From positions 76,791 to 140,790 of the forward strand of contig CAYTKQ010000006.1 of the NCBI GenBank assembly GCA_964438705.1: a stretch of DNA of 64,000 bases, read 5' to 3'. The notes beneath the pieces were generated by a model, which was not told the DNA's origin, made no database searches, and was given only the letters and a program-made list of their open reading frames with translations. This DNA is from Christensenella sp964438705 (GTDB lineage: Bacteria; Bacillota; Clostridia; Christensenellales; Christensenellaceae). Shown here one piece after another: positions 8,162-17,393 of this stretch (within the stretch, counting starts at the first letter, position 1; every line of letters begins with the position of its first letter). Made by a program: the position numbers and the translations under genes.

Positions 8162-10042
8162 TCATTCCAGCGTGATCCATTCCTCGAGCAACGCCTCGTG
8201 CAGCGCTTTCACTTCCTCAAGTTCGGCACAGCATCGGGCCAAAAGCTCGAAATCGGCAGGGTTTTCGGTAATTTCGCCGTTTAGCGCCCTTTCCCGCTCC
8301 TCCGCGGCTGCAATTTCGCGCTCCAGCGCCGAAATCCGCTCACGCCGCTTTGCTTCCTCCGCGCGGCGCTGTTTGGGGTTCTTGACCTCCGACACCTCTG
8401 CGGCTGTCCTTTGCACAGGCTCCAAAACCACGGCGCGCTCCGCTTCCTTCTTCTGCTGATATTCGTCGAAGGTGCCCGCAAACTCACTGAGCGCGCCGTC
8501 CTCGATCTCGTAGATTTTTCCCGCCAGCGCATTGATAAAATAGCGGTCGTGCGACACAAAGAGCAGCGTTCCGGCATATTCCTTGAGCGCCGCCTCAAGG
8601 CTTTCACGCGCGGGCAGGTCGAGATGGTTGGTGGGCTCGTCAAGCAGCAGCACGTTGTGCTCCCCACACATCAGCAGTGCGAGGCCCACTTTCGCACGTT
8701 CCCCGCCCGAAAGGTCTCCGATGCGCTTGAAAACCTCCTCACCCGTGAGAAGCACCCTGCCAAGCATAGAGCGCGCACCATATTCCATCAGCGACGGATA
8801 CGCGTCCCACACCTCGCGCAGCACCATTTTTTCGGGTGTCATGTTCTTGTTCTCCTGATCGTAATAGCCCACAAGGGTATTCTTCCCAAAGGAAACGTTT
8901 CCCTCCTCACCCTGCTTCGCTGCCTGCACAATCCGCTTCATCAGGGTGGATTTCCCCGTTCCATTGCCACCGATCAGCGCAGCCTTCTCGCCGCGCTTCA
9001 TTTCCATGTTCACGTCGCGCGCAAGCACATGCTCCTCCCGCCCGACACACAGTTCGAGGTGCGAAACATTCAGAATGTCGTTGACAGGCCGAAGCGAAAA
9101 ATCGAAGCGAAACGAAGGTGCGGAGATTTTTGTTCTCGGCTTTTTGATGCGGTCTATTTTGCTCAGCTGCTTCACGCGGCTCTGCGCGCTCTTTGCGGTG
9201 GACGCGCGCGCCAAGTTGCGTGCCACATAGTCCTCCATGTGCGCGATCTGCCGGCTTTGTTTTTCATATTCCTTCAACTGCCACGAAATATATTCTTCCT
9301 TGAGCTGCTTATACTGCGTATAATTGCCCGTATATTCCGTCAGCTCTTTGTCGTCGATCTCCCATATCTTCTTCGCCAGCTTGTCGAGGAAATACCGGTC
9401 GTGCGACACGATCAAGACTGCTCCCTTATAGCCGTTCAAGTACTCCTCCAGCCACATCAGCGTCTTGAAATCGAGATGGTTGGTCGGCTCGTCAAGGATC
9501 AGCAGGTCGGGGTCAAGCAGCAGCAGCTTTGCGATGGCAAGGCGCGTCTTTTCCCCGCCGGAAAGGGTCGCGATGTTGGTTTCATAGGCCTTGTCCGCGA
9601 ATCCCATGCCATTCAAAATCTTTTTGATCTCTATCTCGTAGCGGTAGCCGCCGTCCGCCTCAAAAACGCTTTGCGCGCGGTCGTATTCCGTCTGCAAGGT
9701 TTTGTCGTCCGGTCTGTTCGCCATTTTTAGCTCAATTTCGCGCATTTTCGCCTGCGCATCGAGCGCCGCGCTGAACACGCGCTTCATCTCCTGAATGATC
9801 GTGTTTTTTACGTCAAGCCCGCTGTTTTGCTCCAAATAACCGATGGAAAGCGCGGACTTATGCGTTACGCTGCCATTTTCCGGCAAAATCCGTTTCACAA
9901 GGGTATTTAAGAGCGTGGTCTTGCCCGCGCCATTCGGCCCAATGATCCCGATTTTATCTCCCGCGTTGATGTTCGCGGTGACCCCGCTCAAAATTTGCGT
10001 TTCGCCATACGCGACCGTTACATCTGAAAAAGCTGCAAGCAT
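8162..10042 (-). CDS. ABC-F family ATPase (ribosome-associated type)
   Basis: 626 residues with two tandem ABC ATPase domains and no membrane segments. Walker A GPNGAGKTT (about 36-44) and GGNGTGKST (about 355-363); signatures LSGGEKTR and LSGGERAK; Walker B LLILDEPTNHLD and VLLLDEPTNHLD; the charged interdomain linker (about 230-310) and a coiled-coil C-terminal tail (about 560-626) as in Uup/YdiF-type members. ABC-F proteins bind the ribosomal E site and act in translation or antibiotic protection; which subfamily this is cannot be read from motifs alone. An extended -10 (TGCTATAAT, around 10074-10082 on the minus strand) precedes it. Confidence 0.9.
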   Translation of the reverse strand: MLAAFSDVTVAYGETQILSGVTANINAGDKIGIIGPNGAGKTTLLNTLVKRILPENGSVTHKSALSIGYLEQNSGLDVKNTIIQEMKRVFSAALDAQAKMREIELKMANRPDDKTLQTEYDRAQSVFEADGGYRYEIEIKKILNGMGFADKAYETNIATLSGGEKTRLAIAKLLLLDPDLLILDEPTNHLDFKTLMWLEEYLNGYKGAVLIVSHDRYFLDKLAKKIWEIDDKELTEYTGNYTQYKQLKEEYISWQLKEYEKQSRQIAHMEDYVARNLARASTAKSAQSRVKQLSKIDRIKKPRTKISAPSFRFDFSLRPVNDILNVSHLELCVGREEHVLARDVNMEMKRGEKAALIGGNGTGKSTLMKRIVQAAKQGEEGNVSFGKNTLVGYYDQENKNMTPEKMVLREVWDAYPSLMEYGARSMLGRVLLTGEEVFKRIGDLSGGERAKVGLALLMCGEHNVLLLDEPTNHLDLPARESLEAALKEYAGTLLFVSHDRYFINALAGKIYEIEDGALSEFAGTFDEYQQKKEAERAVVLEPVQRTAAEVSEVKNPKQRRAEEAKRRERISALEREIAAAEERERALNGEITENPADFELLARCCAELEEVKALHEALLEEWITLE

Positions 10043-10091
10043 CCTCTAAACTCCTGTTTTCTTCAATCATCCCATTATAGCACAAGAACGC

Positions 10092-10123
10092 AAAAAACGG
10101 CAGAGCGATGTCTGCCGTTTTTT
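10092..10123 (-). terminator. Terminator after arcC
   Basis: 13-bp perfect stem (10092-10104 with 10111-10123) with A-run and T-run flanks, 10 bases after the arcC stop; ends the agmatine operon before the ABC-F gene. Confidence 0.85.
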
Positions 10124-10133
10124 GATCGTCTCT

Positions 10134-11066
10134 CTATTGCTCGATGAGCGTGCCGCTCTTTCCCTCGAGCGCCAACGGCGCTTTTTCAAGCGACCCGATG
10201 ATCGCCTTGCGTCCTGCGCGGCTCTTTGCAAATTCGCACGCCGCCTGCACTTTGGGCAGCATGCTGCCCGGCGCAAACTGATTTTCACCGATATAGCCCT
10301 GCGCCTCATCCGGCGTCATGCGCACGATCTCCTTTTGATCCGGCTTGCCGAAATTGACGCACACGCGGTCCACCGCCGTTAAAATGAACAGGTAGTCCGC
10401 ATGTACCAGCTCCGCCAGCTTCTCCGCCGCGAAATCCTTGTCTACGACAGCCGCCACGCCATGATAGCCCGTTTTTGTCTTGACGACCGGAATGCCTCCG
10501 CCGCCGCCCGCGATGATGACCTCACGCGCGCTGATGAGCGTGTCGAGCGTCATATATTCGTAGATGCTCACAGGTTTGGGTGACGCGACCACCCTGCGCC
10601 AGCCCCGGCCGGAATCCTCCACATATTTGCATCCCGTCTCTTCCATCAGCTTTTTCGCCGTCTCTTCGTCGTAGAAGCCGCCGATCGGCTTTGTCGGGTT
10701 TTGGAATGCCGGATCGTTTTCGTCCACAATGACCTGCGTGAGCATCGTGATGACAGGCGTGTCGTCGTTTCCGTTCGCAACCAGCTCCGCGTCGATGGCC
10801 TGCTGCAAATGATAGCCGATATAGCCCTGACTCATCGCTGTGCATTCCGCCAGCGGCATCATGGGTGTATAGCCGCCCTCGTAGCCCTTTTCAAACGCAA
10901 GGTTGATCATGCCGACCTGCGGGCCGTTTCCGTGGCAAACGATGATATCGTTTCCCGCGAGGATGAGCGGCACAATCGACTTTGCCGCATACCTCACCTT
11001 TTCAAGCTGCTCCTCGGGCGTGTTGCCAAGCGCATTTCCGCCGAGTGCAATCACCATTCTGCACAT
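10134..11066 (-). CDS. arcC: Carbamate kinase
   Basis: 310 residues. Amino acid kinase fold: VIALGGNALG at the N-terminus, HGNGPQVG (about 45-52), AGGGGGIPV (about 215) and DKDFAAEKLA (about 240) are the carbamate kinase signatures. Converts carbamoyl phosphate and ADP to ATP, CO2 and ammonia: the energy-yielding last step of the agmatine pathway. I start at MCRMVIALGG, the family's usual N-terminus, with GGCGG upstream; the frame stays open for 40 codons further upstream but that extension overlaps a hairpin and has no family match. Last gene after ptcA-aguD-aguA. Confidence 0.95.
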   Translation of the reverse strand: MCRMVIALGGNALGNTPEEQLEKVRYAAKSIVPLILAGNDIIVCHGNGPQVGMINLAFEKGYEGGYTPMMPLAECTAMSQGYIGYHLQQAIDAELVANGNDDTPVITMLTQVIVDENDPAFQNPTKPIGGFYDEETAKKLMEETGCKYVEDSGRGWRRVVASPKPVSIYEYMTLDTLISAREVIIAGGGGGIPVVKTKTGYHGVAAVVDKDFAAEKLAELVHADYLFILTAVDRVCVNFGKPDQKEIVRMTPDEAQGYIGENQFAPGSMLPKVQAACEFAKSRAGRKAIIGSLEKAPLALEGKSGTLIEQ

Positions 11067-11397
11067 AGTTTTTTGACCGCCTTTTCCGGTATTTTTGGTA
11101 ACGAAACCAAAAGCGGATTCAATATCCGTTTTGATCCGTTTCATGCAATACATGTTCTGATTTGGATTTTTGCACCATCGGGGCAAATTTCGCCCCCGAT
11201 GGTGCTGAGAATAAGTTGTTTGCTTTGGGAATAGAGTGCGCCGCGCTGTGTGCGCAATCCATTTTCTGTTTCACAAGCGTGCACAGGGCGGATGCAGTTC
11301 AAGGCAGGTCAAGCGCCATGAGGCAGGCGTACATTGACGTACGCCGACGATTGGTGTCGATGACCTAACGCAGAAATGCGCCGCCCTGTGTGCGCGT
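11067..11397 (-). other. Structured intergenic region between aguA and arcC
   Basis: About 330 bases without a supported gene inside the agmatine operon. It holds a long imperfect hairpin (11277-11395) beginning three bases after the aguA stop, a partial direct copy of one arm (11237-11255 against 11377-11395), and a 12-bp perfect hairpin (11172-11183 with 11194-11205) that lacks a T-run. It could be an mRNA-processing, stabilising or attenuating leader for arcC, or an old inserted repeat. Confidence 0.6.
11277..11395. repeat. Long imperfect inverted repeat (hairpin)
   Basis: Outer arms 11277-11291 and 11381-11395 pair over 15 positions (two G-U). Further in, AGGTCA (11306-11311) pairs with TGACCT (11361-11366), GCGCCA (11313-11318) with TGGTGT (11352-11357), and GGCGTAC (11326-11332) with GTACGCC (11339-11345). 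The nesting is too regular for chance. No T-run follows. Confidence 0.65.
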
Positions 11398-12501
11398 CTA
11401 CTTTTTGCCGGAAGGCTGCTGCTGCGTAATGCAATGCACATTCCCGCCGCCAAGAAGGATTTCGCGCGCGGGAAGCTGCACGATCTCCCGGTCGGGGAAG
11501 CATTCCTTTAAGGTTGCGACCGCTTTGGCGTCGTTCGGGTCTCCAAAGCCGGGAACAACGATACCGCCGTTGGCAATGTAGAAGTTCACATACGAAGCCG
11601 CAAGACGATCTCCCTCGAGCCGCGGAAGCGTACCGTCTACAGCGTCTACGCCCTCTTCCTCTTCTTTCGTGATCGTGATGGGCGACGGAACATACATCTT
11701 GACGATCTCGAACTTCCGGCCTTTTGCATCGGTTTCCCGTTCGAGCAGATCGAGATTTTCCTTGCTGATGGCATATTGCGGATCATTGACGTCATCCGTC
11801 CAAGCAAGAAGCAGTTTTCCCGGTTTCACGAAGCAGCAGATGTTATCCACATGACCGTTCGTCTCATCGAGATAGATTCCGTTTTTCAGCCAAATCACCT
11901 TTTCCGCGCCGAGATAATCGCACAGCACTTCCGTGATCTCTTCCTTGGTCAGATGCGGATTGCGCCCTTCGGAAAGAAGGCACTCTTCCGTGACAAGAAC
12001 GGTGCCCTCGCCATCCGAATGGATGCTGCCGCCCTCCAACACGAAACCCTCCACACGGTAACGCCCTTTGCGCTCGATGTCGCACATCTTACGCGCAACC
12101 TCATCGTCCAGATTCCACGGAAAGTACAGTCCGTCCACAAGGCCGCCCCACGCGTTAAACGTCCAGTCGACCCCGCGCACTTCGCCTGTCGCGTCGTTCA
12201 CGACAAACGTCGCTCCGCAGTCACGAATCCACGCGTCGTCGTTGGACATTTCGATCACACGGATTTCTTCTGGCAGCATGCCGCGCGCGTTCTCGAATTG
12301 ATTTTCATTCACCAAAACCGTGACCGGCTCGAACCTGTTGATGGCTTTTGCCACCTCCACAAAAACCTTCTGGGCCGGTTTTCCGCCCATGCGCCAGTTG
12401 TCCGGACGCTGCGGCCAAATGATCCAGCAGCCGTCATGATGCTCAAATTCTCCGGGCATCCGAAATCCGTCCGCTTTTGGTTTGGAAGTATAATTTTTCA
12501 T
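11398..12501 (-). CDS. aguA: Agmatine deiminase
   Basis: 367 residues, guanidino-group-modifying fold. Catalytic features: NDDAWIRDCG (about 86-95), GGSIHSDGEG (about 157), ETNGHVDN with the catalytic His (about 212-219) and the nucleophilic Cys in GGGNVHCITQQ near residue 357. Hydrolyses agmatine to N-carbamoylputrescine and ammonia. I use the ATG at MKNYTSKPK, with AAAGG upstream, rather than a GTG three codons earlier. Sits between the antiporter gene and arcC. Confidence 0.96.
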   Translation of the reverse strand: MKNYTSKPKADGFRMPGEFEHHDGCWIIWPQRPDNWRMGGKPAQKVFVEVAKAINRFEPVTVLVNENQFENARGMLPEEIRVIEMSNDDAWIRDCGATFVVNDATGEVRGVDWTFNAWGGLVDGLYFPWNLDDEVARKMCDIERKGRYRVEGFVLEGGSIHSDGEGTVLVTEECLLSEGRNPHLTKEEITEVLCDYLGAEKVIWLKNGIYLDETNGHVDNICCFVKPGKLLLAWTDDVNDPQYAISKENLDLLERETDAKGRKFEIVKMYVPSPITITKEEEEGVDAVDGTLPRLEGDRLAASYVNFYIANGGIVVPGFGDPNDAKAVATLKECFPDREIVQLPAREILLGGGNVHCITQQQPSGKK

Positions 12502-12561
12502 GATAATCACGACCTTTCTTTGTTTTCAATACCCTTTTACGGCAATTTGCCGCGTATATTT

Positions 12562-13935
12562 TTATTCCTTTGCAGCCCTTTTCGTTGTGACCGCCGCAAT
12601 GATCTCGCCCAGCACGACGGAAATCGCCACGCCGATGATGAGGATGATATCCGGCTCGAGCATTCCCGTATCCGCATTATATGGGAACAGCAGGAACACG
12701 ATTGCCAGAATGAGCAGAATGAAGGGAACCCACGTCATTAGGCCAATCAACCCTTTGCCGCCGCCTACCTTGAAAGGACGCTCCCGCAGGGGATCGATCT
12801 TCCTGAGCTTCTGGAACGCCGGGAACATGAACAGATAGGAAGCGAGCAGCGTGACGACGTTGAGCGCGAACAGTGTCCAGAAGGAGTTGGTTGCCTCTTC
12901 TCCCCCAATCTGGCCCAGAATTGCCGCAAAGATCACGATCACCGTTGCCACCACGCCGTTGATGATATTGGCGCTCGAGGGTACTTCGTCCTTGTTTTCC
13001 TTCTCAAACACCTTGGGCATCGCGTTGTCGCGCGCCGCGTACATAGCGACATAGTTGACCCCGAACGACCACGAGCACAAATTTGCGACCAGCGAGAACA
13101 TGAACAAGAAGCCGATGACCGTTAATATGATGCCCGGAGCGCTTGTGAGCAGGATCGCCGCCGCGTCCATCAGTCCGCTGTCCACCGAAAGCTCGTTGTA
13201 CGGAATCGCCGCGCTGACGCCAAACGCGCCAAACAGATAGAAGATTGCGATAAAAATGCCACCCACGACAATTGCCTTGGGAATTTCCTTCTTGGGGTTC
13301 TGCATATCGCCCGCGAAAGTCGTGACGACCTCAAAGCCCATGAAGTTGAACAGGATGATAGAGATGAATGAAATACCCATCAAAGGCGAGATATCCATCA
13401 GCGAGCCGGTATTCGCGAACCCGTTGACGATCGCACCATAGATGCCGAGTCCGCCCATCGCCACGATGAGGATGACCTTGACAATGGTGCCGAGATTGAT
13501 GAGCCACTTGCTTTGGCTGACGCGGTAGTTGCTGATGAGCACCACCACCCAAATGAACACAAGCTGGATCACTAGCGTCAATATCCAGTTGATTTCCACG
13601 CCTGTCGCCGCGATCAGGATGTCCGTAAACAGCACTGCCAGCGAGGCCATCCACAACGGGAAGTTGACCCAATAATACCACGCGACGCGCGAGCCGTTTT
13701 TGCGTCCGAACGCTCTCTTGACCCAGTCATAAAGGCCGCCCTCGTCGTCATATGTCGTCCCGAGCTCCGCGCTGATCATGCCGTATGGCAGGAAGAACGC
13801 CACCAGCATGATGGCCCACCAAATATACTGCCACGGGCCGATCGCTGCCGCAGGCGCGACCGCTTCCACTACGAGAACGATACACACAGCCGCAAGAACA
13901 GCATCAAATAATTTGAACTTTTTCTTTGTAGCCAT
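12562..13935 (-). CDS. aguD: APC-family transporter, probable agmatine/putrescine antiporter
   Basis: 457 residues, about 12 membrane helices, APC superfamily. The N-terminus and the motif around ISAELGTTYDDEGGLYDWVKRAFG fit basic amino acid/polyamine antiporters. In the agmatine pathway AguD imports agmatine in exchange for putrescine, and position between ptcA and aguA argues strongly for that role; specificity is inferred from context. Strong AGGAGG site before the ATG. An intercistronic hairpin (13964-14002) separates it from ptcA. Confidence 0.88.
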   Translation of the reverse strand: MATKKKFKLFDAVLAAVCIVLVVEAVAPAAAIGPWQYIWWAIMLVAFFLPYGMISAELGTTYDDEGGLYDWVKRAFGRKNGSRVAWYYWVNFPLWMASLAVLFTDILIAATGVEINWILTLVIQLVFIWVVVLISNYRVSQSKWLINLGTIVKVILIVAMGGLGIYGAIVNGFANTGSLMDISPLMGISFISIILFNFMGFEVVTTFAGDMQNPKKEIPKAIVVGGIFIAIFYLFGAFGVSAAIPYNELSVDSGLMDAAAILLTSAPGIILTVIGFLFMFSLVANLCSWSFGVNYVAMYAARDNAMPKVFEKENKDEVPSSANIINGVVATVIVIFAAILGQIGGEEATNSFWTLFALNVVTLLASYLFMFPAFQKLRKIDPLRERPFKVGGGKGLIGLMTWVPFILLILAIVFLLFPYNADTGMLEPDIILIIGVAISVVLGEIIAAVTTKRAAKE

Positions 13936-13963
13936 TTACCATTCCTCCTCTTTCTCTTTTTTG

Positions 13964-14002
13964 GCGCTTCGGGAAGGGAGCGCAGCTCTCTCCCCGAAGT
14001 GC
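13964..14002 (-). other. Intercistronic hairpin between ptcA and aguD
   Basis: Arms gcgcttcggga (13964-13974) and tccccgaagtgc (13991-14002) pair almost fully around an 16-base loop; no T-run. Perhaps tunes the relative amounts of PtcA and the antiporter. Confidence 0.5.
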
Positions 14003-14017
14003 TCACAATTGTTCACC

Positions 14018-15040
14018 TTAGACCAACTTGATTTCCTTCATGTAGGCTTCAAGGCCCGCCTTGGAGGCATCCTTTGCCGCGATATCGACCGGCGCTTCCG
14101 GATACATAAAGTAAACGAGCAGCGAACGCATTGCGCTCAAACGGTTTTCCGCTTCGTCGATGACGATGGAGTAAGCGGAATCGATGACCTCGTCCGTCAC
14201 TTCCTCGCCACGCGTCGCGGGCAGGCAGTGCATGAATTTCGCGGTCGGCGCCGCCTTCTTCATCATTTCCGCATCCACCTGATATTTCGGATAGAAGATG
14301 CGCATGCGGTCTTCCTTGGAAAGTTCCGCCTCATAAAGGCCATACCACACATCCGTATAGATGAAGTCGGCATCCTTCAGCGCCTCGTCCTCGTCCTCAG
14401 TGATGAGGAAGGAACCACCGGACACCTTGCAGTTTTCCTCCGCGATTTTCTGGAAGTTCTCCTTTAGCTGGAAACCCTCCGGCCCGAACTGCACGAAGCT
14501 CATGCCAAGCTTCGTTGTGAGCATGGCGAGGGACGCGCACACCTGCGTTGCGTCACCCACGAAAACGACCTTGCAGTCCTCCATCTTCTTTCCCGCCGGA
14601 AGGTGTTCTTTCATGGTGATCGCATCGCCCATTTCCTGTGTCGGATGATTATAGTCGCTCATACCGTTGATGACCGGAATGGAGGCGCCCTGCGCCATTT
14701 CCACGACTGTTTTGTGACGTTCCACGCGCGCCATGAGGATATCGACCAGACGCGACAGGACGCGCACCGTATCGCTTACGGATTCATGCTTGCCCATCTG
14801 AATCTGCCCGGGAGCCAGATATTGCGCATGACCGCCCATCTGCGCCATCGCCGTTTCAAACGAAACGCGCGTACGCGTGGAGGATTGCTCGAAGATCATC
14901 CCCAGCACCTTGTTTTTCAGAAGCTGCGGATAATACCCGTTTTTGATGCATTTTTTGATCGCGATCCCCAGATCGATGATCTCCACCAGTTCCTTTTTTG
15001 TGAAATCGGTTGTGTCGATAAAATCTTTGATACGAGCCAT
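14018..15040 (-). CDS. ptcA: Putrescine carbamoyltransferase
   Basis: 340 residues, the length of characterised PtcA. Transcarbamylase signatures: SSTRTRVSFE (carbamoyl phosphate binding, about 50-59), HPTQEMGD (about 127) and HCLPATRGEEV (about 270). Phosphorolyses N-carbamoylputrescine to putrescine and carbamoyl phosphate, which arcC uses. Ornithine carbamoyltransferase is the alternative, but aguA and aguD next door and the C-terminal extension (APVDIAAKDASKAG...) favour PtcA. Start chosen at MARIKDFID because AAGGAGG lies 8 bases upstream; an upstream in-frame start has none. First gene of the operon. Confidence 0.92.
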   Translation of the reverse strand: MARIKDFIDTTDFTKKELVEIIDLGIAIKKCIKNGYYPQLLKNKVLGMIFEQSSTRTRVSFETAMAQMGGHAQYLAPGQIQMGKHESVSDTVRVLSRLVDILMARVERHKTVVEMAQGASIPVINGMSDYNHPTQEMGDAITMKEHLPAGKKMEDCKVVFVGDATQVCASLAMLTTKLGMSFVQFGPEGFQLKENFQKIAEENCKVSGGSFLITEDEDEALKDADFIYTDVWYGLYEAELSKEDRMRIFYPKYQVDAEMMKKAAPTAKFMHCLPATRGEEVTDEVIDSAYSIVIDEAENRLSAMRSLLVYFMYPEAPVDIAAKDASKAGLEAYMKEIKLV

Positions 15041-15241
15041 AGCGGCGTCCTCCTTAAAATGGATTAATTGATAAACCGAAATGATTTCGGCAAACGACAT
15101 TTTGTTTCATTTCTGTATTTACTTGCTATCCGGATGATATTAGTTTAATGAATTCCTTGCCCTGCGTCCAGTCTTTTAGCCGCTTTTGTAATAATCATTC
15201 CCTGTTTGGCAGTTTGTTTCACTTATGTGAACAAAATTTCA
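15041..15241 (-). promoter_or_regulatory. Regulatory region upstream of the agmatine operon
   Basis: 200 bases with no gene. It holds a perfect palindrome CCGAAAT-g-ATTTCGG (15076-15090), and two copies of TTTGTTTCA (near 15101 and 15213), the second forming part of an imperfect palindrome TTTGTTTCAC-ttat-GTGAACAAA. These are candidate operator sites for an agmatine-responsive or carbon-source regulator; no regulator gene adjoins the operon. Confidence 0.45.
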
Positions 15242-15706
15242 TCAGCAATCGTTTTCTTTTGCGGCAAGACGGTTTTTGCGCCGGATGAGCGCGCGTTCAT
15301 ATTCTTGTTTTTCACACGTCGTCTCGGGCGTGAAGGGCGGCACCTTCTGCGGCTTTCCATCATAGCCGAGGGCAACGAACACAAGATAAGCCGTGTTGGT
15401 ATGCTTTTTTTGCGGATTATTCGATTTCTCGCTGTAGACATCCACGCGCACCTCGAGCGACGTGCGCCCCGTCCACGTGACGATCGCATTGAGCGTGACA
15501 ATCGCACCGAGCGGCACGGGATGCCTGAAATCCATGCTGTCGAGCGCCGCCGTGGTGACCATCGTACGCGCATGACGCATGGCCGCTACCGCTCCGACGA
15601 TATCCACCCACTGCATCAGCGTTCCGCCGTGCAGGTTTCCGAGCTGGTTGATGTCCTCCGACATCACGATGTGTGTTGTTTCCGCACATGATCTTAACTG
15701 TTCCAT
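15242..15706 (-). CDS. Hotdog-fold acyl-CoA thioesterase
   Basis: 154 residues. The NQLGNLHGGTLMQWVDIVGAVAA stretch begins at about residue 19 and is the YciA/ACOT-type hotdog signature, with the Asp of the active site in MQWVD. Hydrolyses acyl-CoA thioesters in the cytoplasm; chain length preference is not predictable here. Single gene, divergent from the antiporter that follows. Confidence 0.85.
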   Translation of the reverse strand: MEQLRSCAETTHIVMSEDINQLGNLHGGTLMQWVDIVGAVAAMRHARTMVTTAALDSMDFRHPVPLGAIVTLNAIVTWTGRTSLEVRVDVYSEKSNNPQKKHTNTAYLVFVALGYDGKPQKVPPFTPETTCEKQEYERALIRRKNRLAAKENDC

Positions 15707-15867
15707 TTTCTTCTCCTTTGTTGTATACCCATTGAACCGGACGCGTTTGTATCAATTGCTTTTATTATAAACGCCTGTATCGGTATTAGCCATATTTTTG
15801 CTTAAATGCCACATGACATGGTTATCTATGAAACGTCCCGCATAAAACAGGACCGGAAGTGATACGT

Positions 15868-17274
15868 ATGAAAAAAATCACCTTTATGCAGCTCATTTTT
15901 CTGACGATGGCATACTTTGCTTCTGTCAGGCGTATTCCAAACATTGCGTACGCCGGATGGGAAACGCTCTTTTTTATGGCGTTTGCGGTGTTGATGTTTG
16001 TTGTGCCCATCTCTTTTGTTTCGGCAGAGCTTGCCACCTCCATGCCCGAGGACGGCGGTTCGTCTGTATGGATCAGCCGTGCGCTTTCCCCCAAATTCGG
16101 CTTTTTGGCCGCGTGGCTCGTGTGGATACAGATGTGCTTTGGCATGGTCACCGTGGGCGCGGCGTTCGCGGATATGATTGCCACCATCACAGGAACAAAA
16201 TCCCTGCTGACCAATGATTTCTTTATCGGCATCATCGTGATTGCTATTTTCTGGCTGATCACCTTTCTTATCATCAAGGGCGTTCCCATTACGATCATCA
16301 GCACTTATGGCACAATTTTTGGGCTGTTTGTGCCCCTTGCCGTACTTTTGATATTCGGCTCAATTTACGCGTTTAACAATAACCCCGGTATTTTGACGCC
16401 GCCGACTGTCGATAAGATTATACCCAACCTAAGCGACATCGATACGCTGTCCAAGCTTTCCGGCATTATCTTTTTGTTTGCGGGCATGGAACAGGCCTCC
16501 AATTTTGCAAACCGCATTGACAACCCGCGCAAAAATTATCCGCGCGCCATCATTCTTGCCACCTGCCTTGTCGCCATCCTGTTTACGTACGCGGGACTGG
16601 TGATGGATTCGCTTGTTGCACAGGACAGCATCAAGCTCGCCGATCCGGCTCAGGTGTTTTCCGTGATTTTTGGCGGATGGAATCTTCCGTGGATCACGGC
16701 GGTAATCGCGTGCATGATCGCGCTTTCGTGCATCACCGAGATTTCCGCATGGACGGTTGGCCCTTCCCGCGGCATGCTGCGCTGCGCGCGCGCGGGCGCG
16801 CTGCCGCCCAAGTTCCAAACAACAAACAAACATGACATTCCCGTTCCCCTTATGATCCTGCAAGCGGTCATCGTCACGGGAATCGCACTCATTTTCGTGT
16901 TTGTTCCGGGGACGAACGGCGTATTCAATACGATCCTGACGATGGCAGTCACCTTATACTGCATCGTGTATCTTCTGATCCTCGTCTCCGGGATCATCCA
17001 CCGCAAACGTGATCCGAACAACCCCAACGCGTTCCGCATTCCCGGCGGGCGGTTTGGCGCGTGGTTTTTTACGATCATCGGCTTCCTTGGCATTGGTTTT
17101 GTGATCTTTACGAGCTTTATTCCGCCGCAATCCCTTTCCGCTGCGGAATACCCGACCTATATTCTGTTTATGGTGCTGGGCATCATCCTTTTGGTGGCGA
17201 TCCCGCTTCTGATTTACCGGTTCAGAAAGCCCGATTGGAGCAAAGGTGGTTCACAGCAGAAAAAAACCGCTTAA
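15868..17274 (+). CDS. APC-family amino acid antiporter (GadC-like, glutamate/GABA family)
   Basis: 468 residues, about 12 membrane helices. The N-terminal ASVRRIPNIAYAGWE and VSAELATSMPEDGGSSVW segments and the GMEQASNFANRIDNPRKNYPRA loop are those of the glutamate:GABA antiporter family. Substrate unknown; a second amino acid or amine exchanger close to the agmatine cluster suggests a related acid-stress or amine exchange function, but it is outside that operon and on the other strand. The ATG at MKKITFMQ is preferred to a GTG three codons upstream. Confidence 0.85.
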   Translation: MKKITFMQLIFLTMAYFASVRRIPNIAYAGWETLFFMAFAVLMFVVPISFVSAELATSMPEDGGSSVWISRALSPKFGFLAAWLVWIQMCFGMVTVGAAFADMIATITGTKSLLTNDFFIGIIVIAIFWLITFLIIKGVPITIISTYGTIFGLFVPLAVLLIFGSIYAFNNNPGILTPPTVDKIIPNLSDIDTLSKLSGIIFLFAGMEQASNFANRIDNPRKNYPRAIILATCLVAILFTYAGLVMDSLVAQDSIKLADPAQVFSVIFGGWNLPWITAVIACMIALSCITEISAWTVGPSRGMLRCARAGALPPKFQTTNKHDIPVPLMILQAVIVTGIALIFVFVPGTNGVFNTILTMAVTLYCIVYLLILVSGIIHRKRDPNNPNAFRIPGGRFGAWFFTIIGFLGIGFVIFTSFIPPQSLSAAEYPTYILFMVLGIILLVAIPLLIYRFRKPDWSKGGSQQKKTA

Positions 17275-17285
17275 CAAGCGGCTTT
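17264..17285 (+). terminator. Short terminator overlapping the antiporter stop codon
   Basis: Stem CCGCTT/AAGCGG with loop AAC, followed by CTTT; the stem includes the stop codon of the antiporter gene. The same 22 bases recur at 19961-19982. Confidence 0.5.
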
Positions 17286-17351
17286 CGGCCTGTCGAAGAA
17301 CCCTGTATCGTATCAAGTGAAGCCGATTTTACAGTATACAATATGCGGATA

Positions 17352-17391
17352 AACACATGGAGAGCAGCTTGCACGCTGCTCTCCATGTGTT
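17352..17391. terminator. Bidirectional terminator
   Basis: Perfect 17-bp stem (17352-17368 with 17375-17391), 6-base loop, between the convergent antiporter and oxidoreductase genes. T-tails are short on both sides. Confidence 0.7.
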
Positions 17392-17393
17392 TT

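Noticed and set aside
8411..9730. 439-codon open frame on the plus strand
   Set aside because: It lies fully antisense to the ABC-F gene, has Arg/His/Leu-rich composition typical of reversed GC-rich coding DNA, and no ribosome binding site.
11172..11205. Rho-independent terminator between aguA and arcC
   Set aside because: The 12-bp stem is perfect but no T-run follows on either strand, and arcC belongs to the same pathway.
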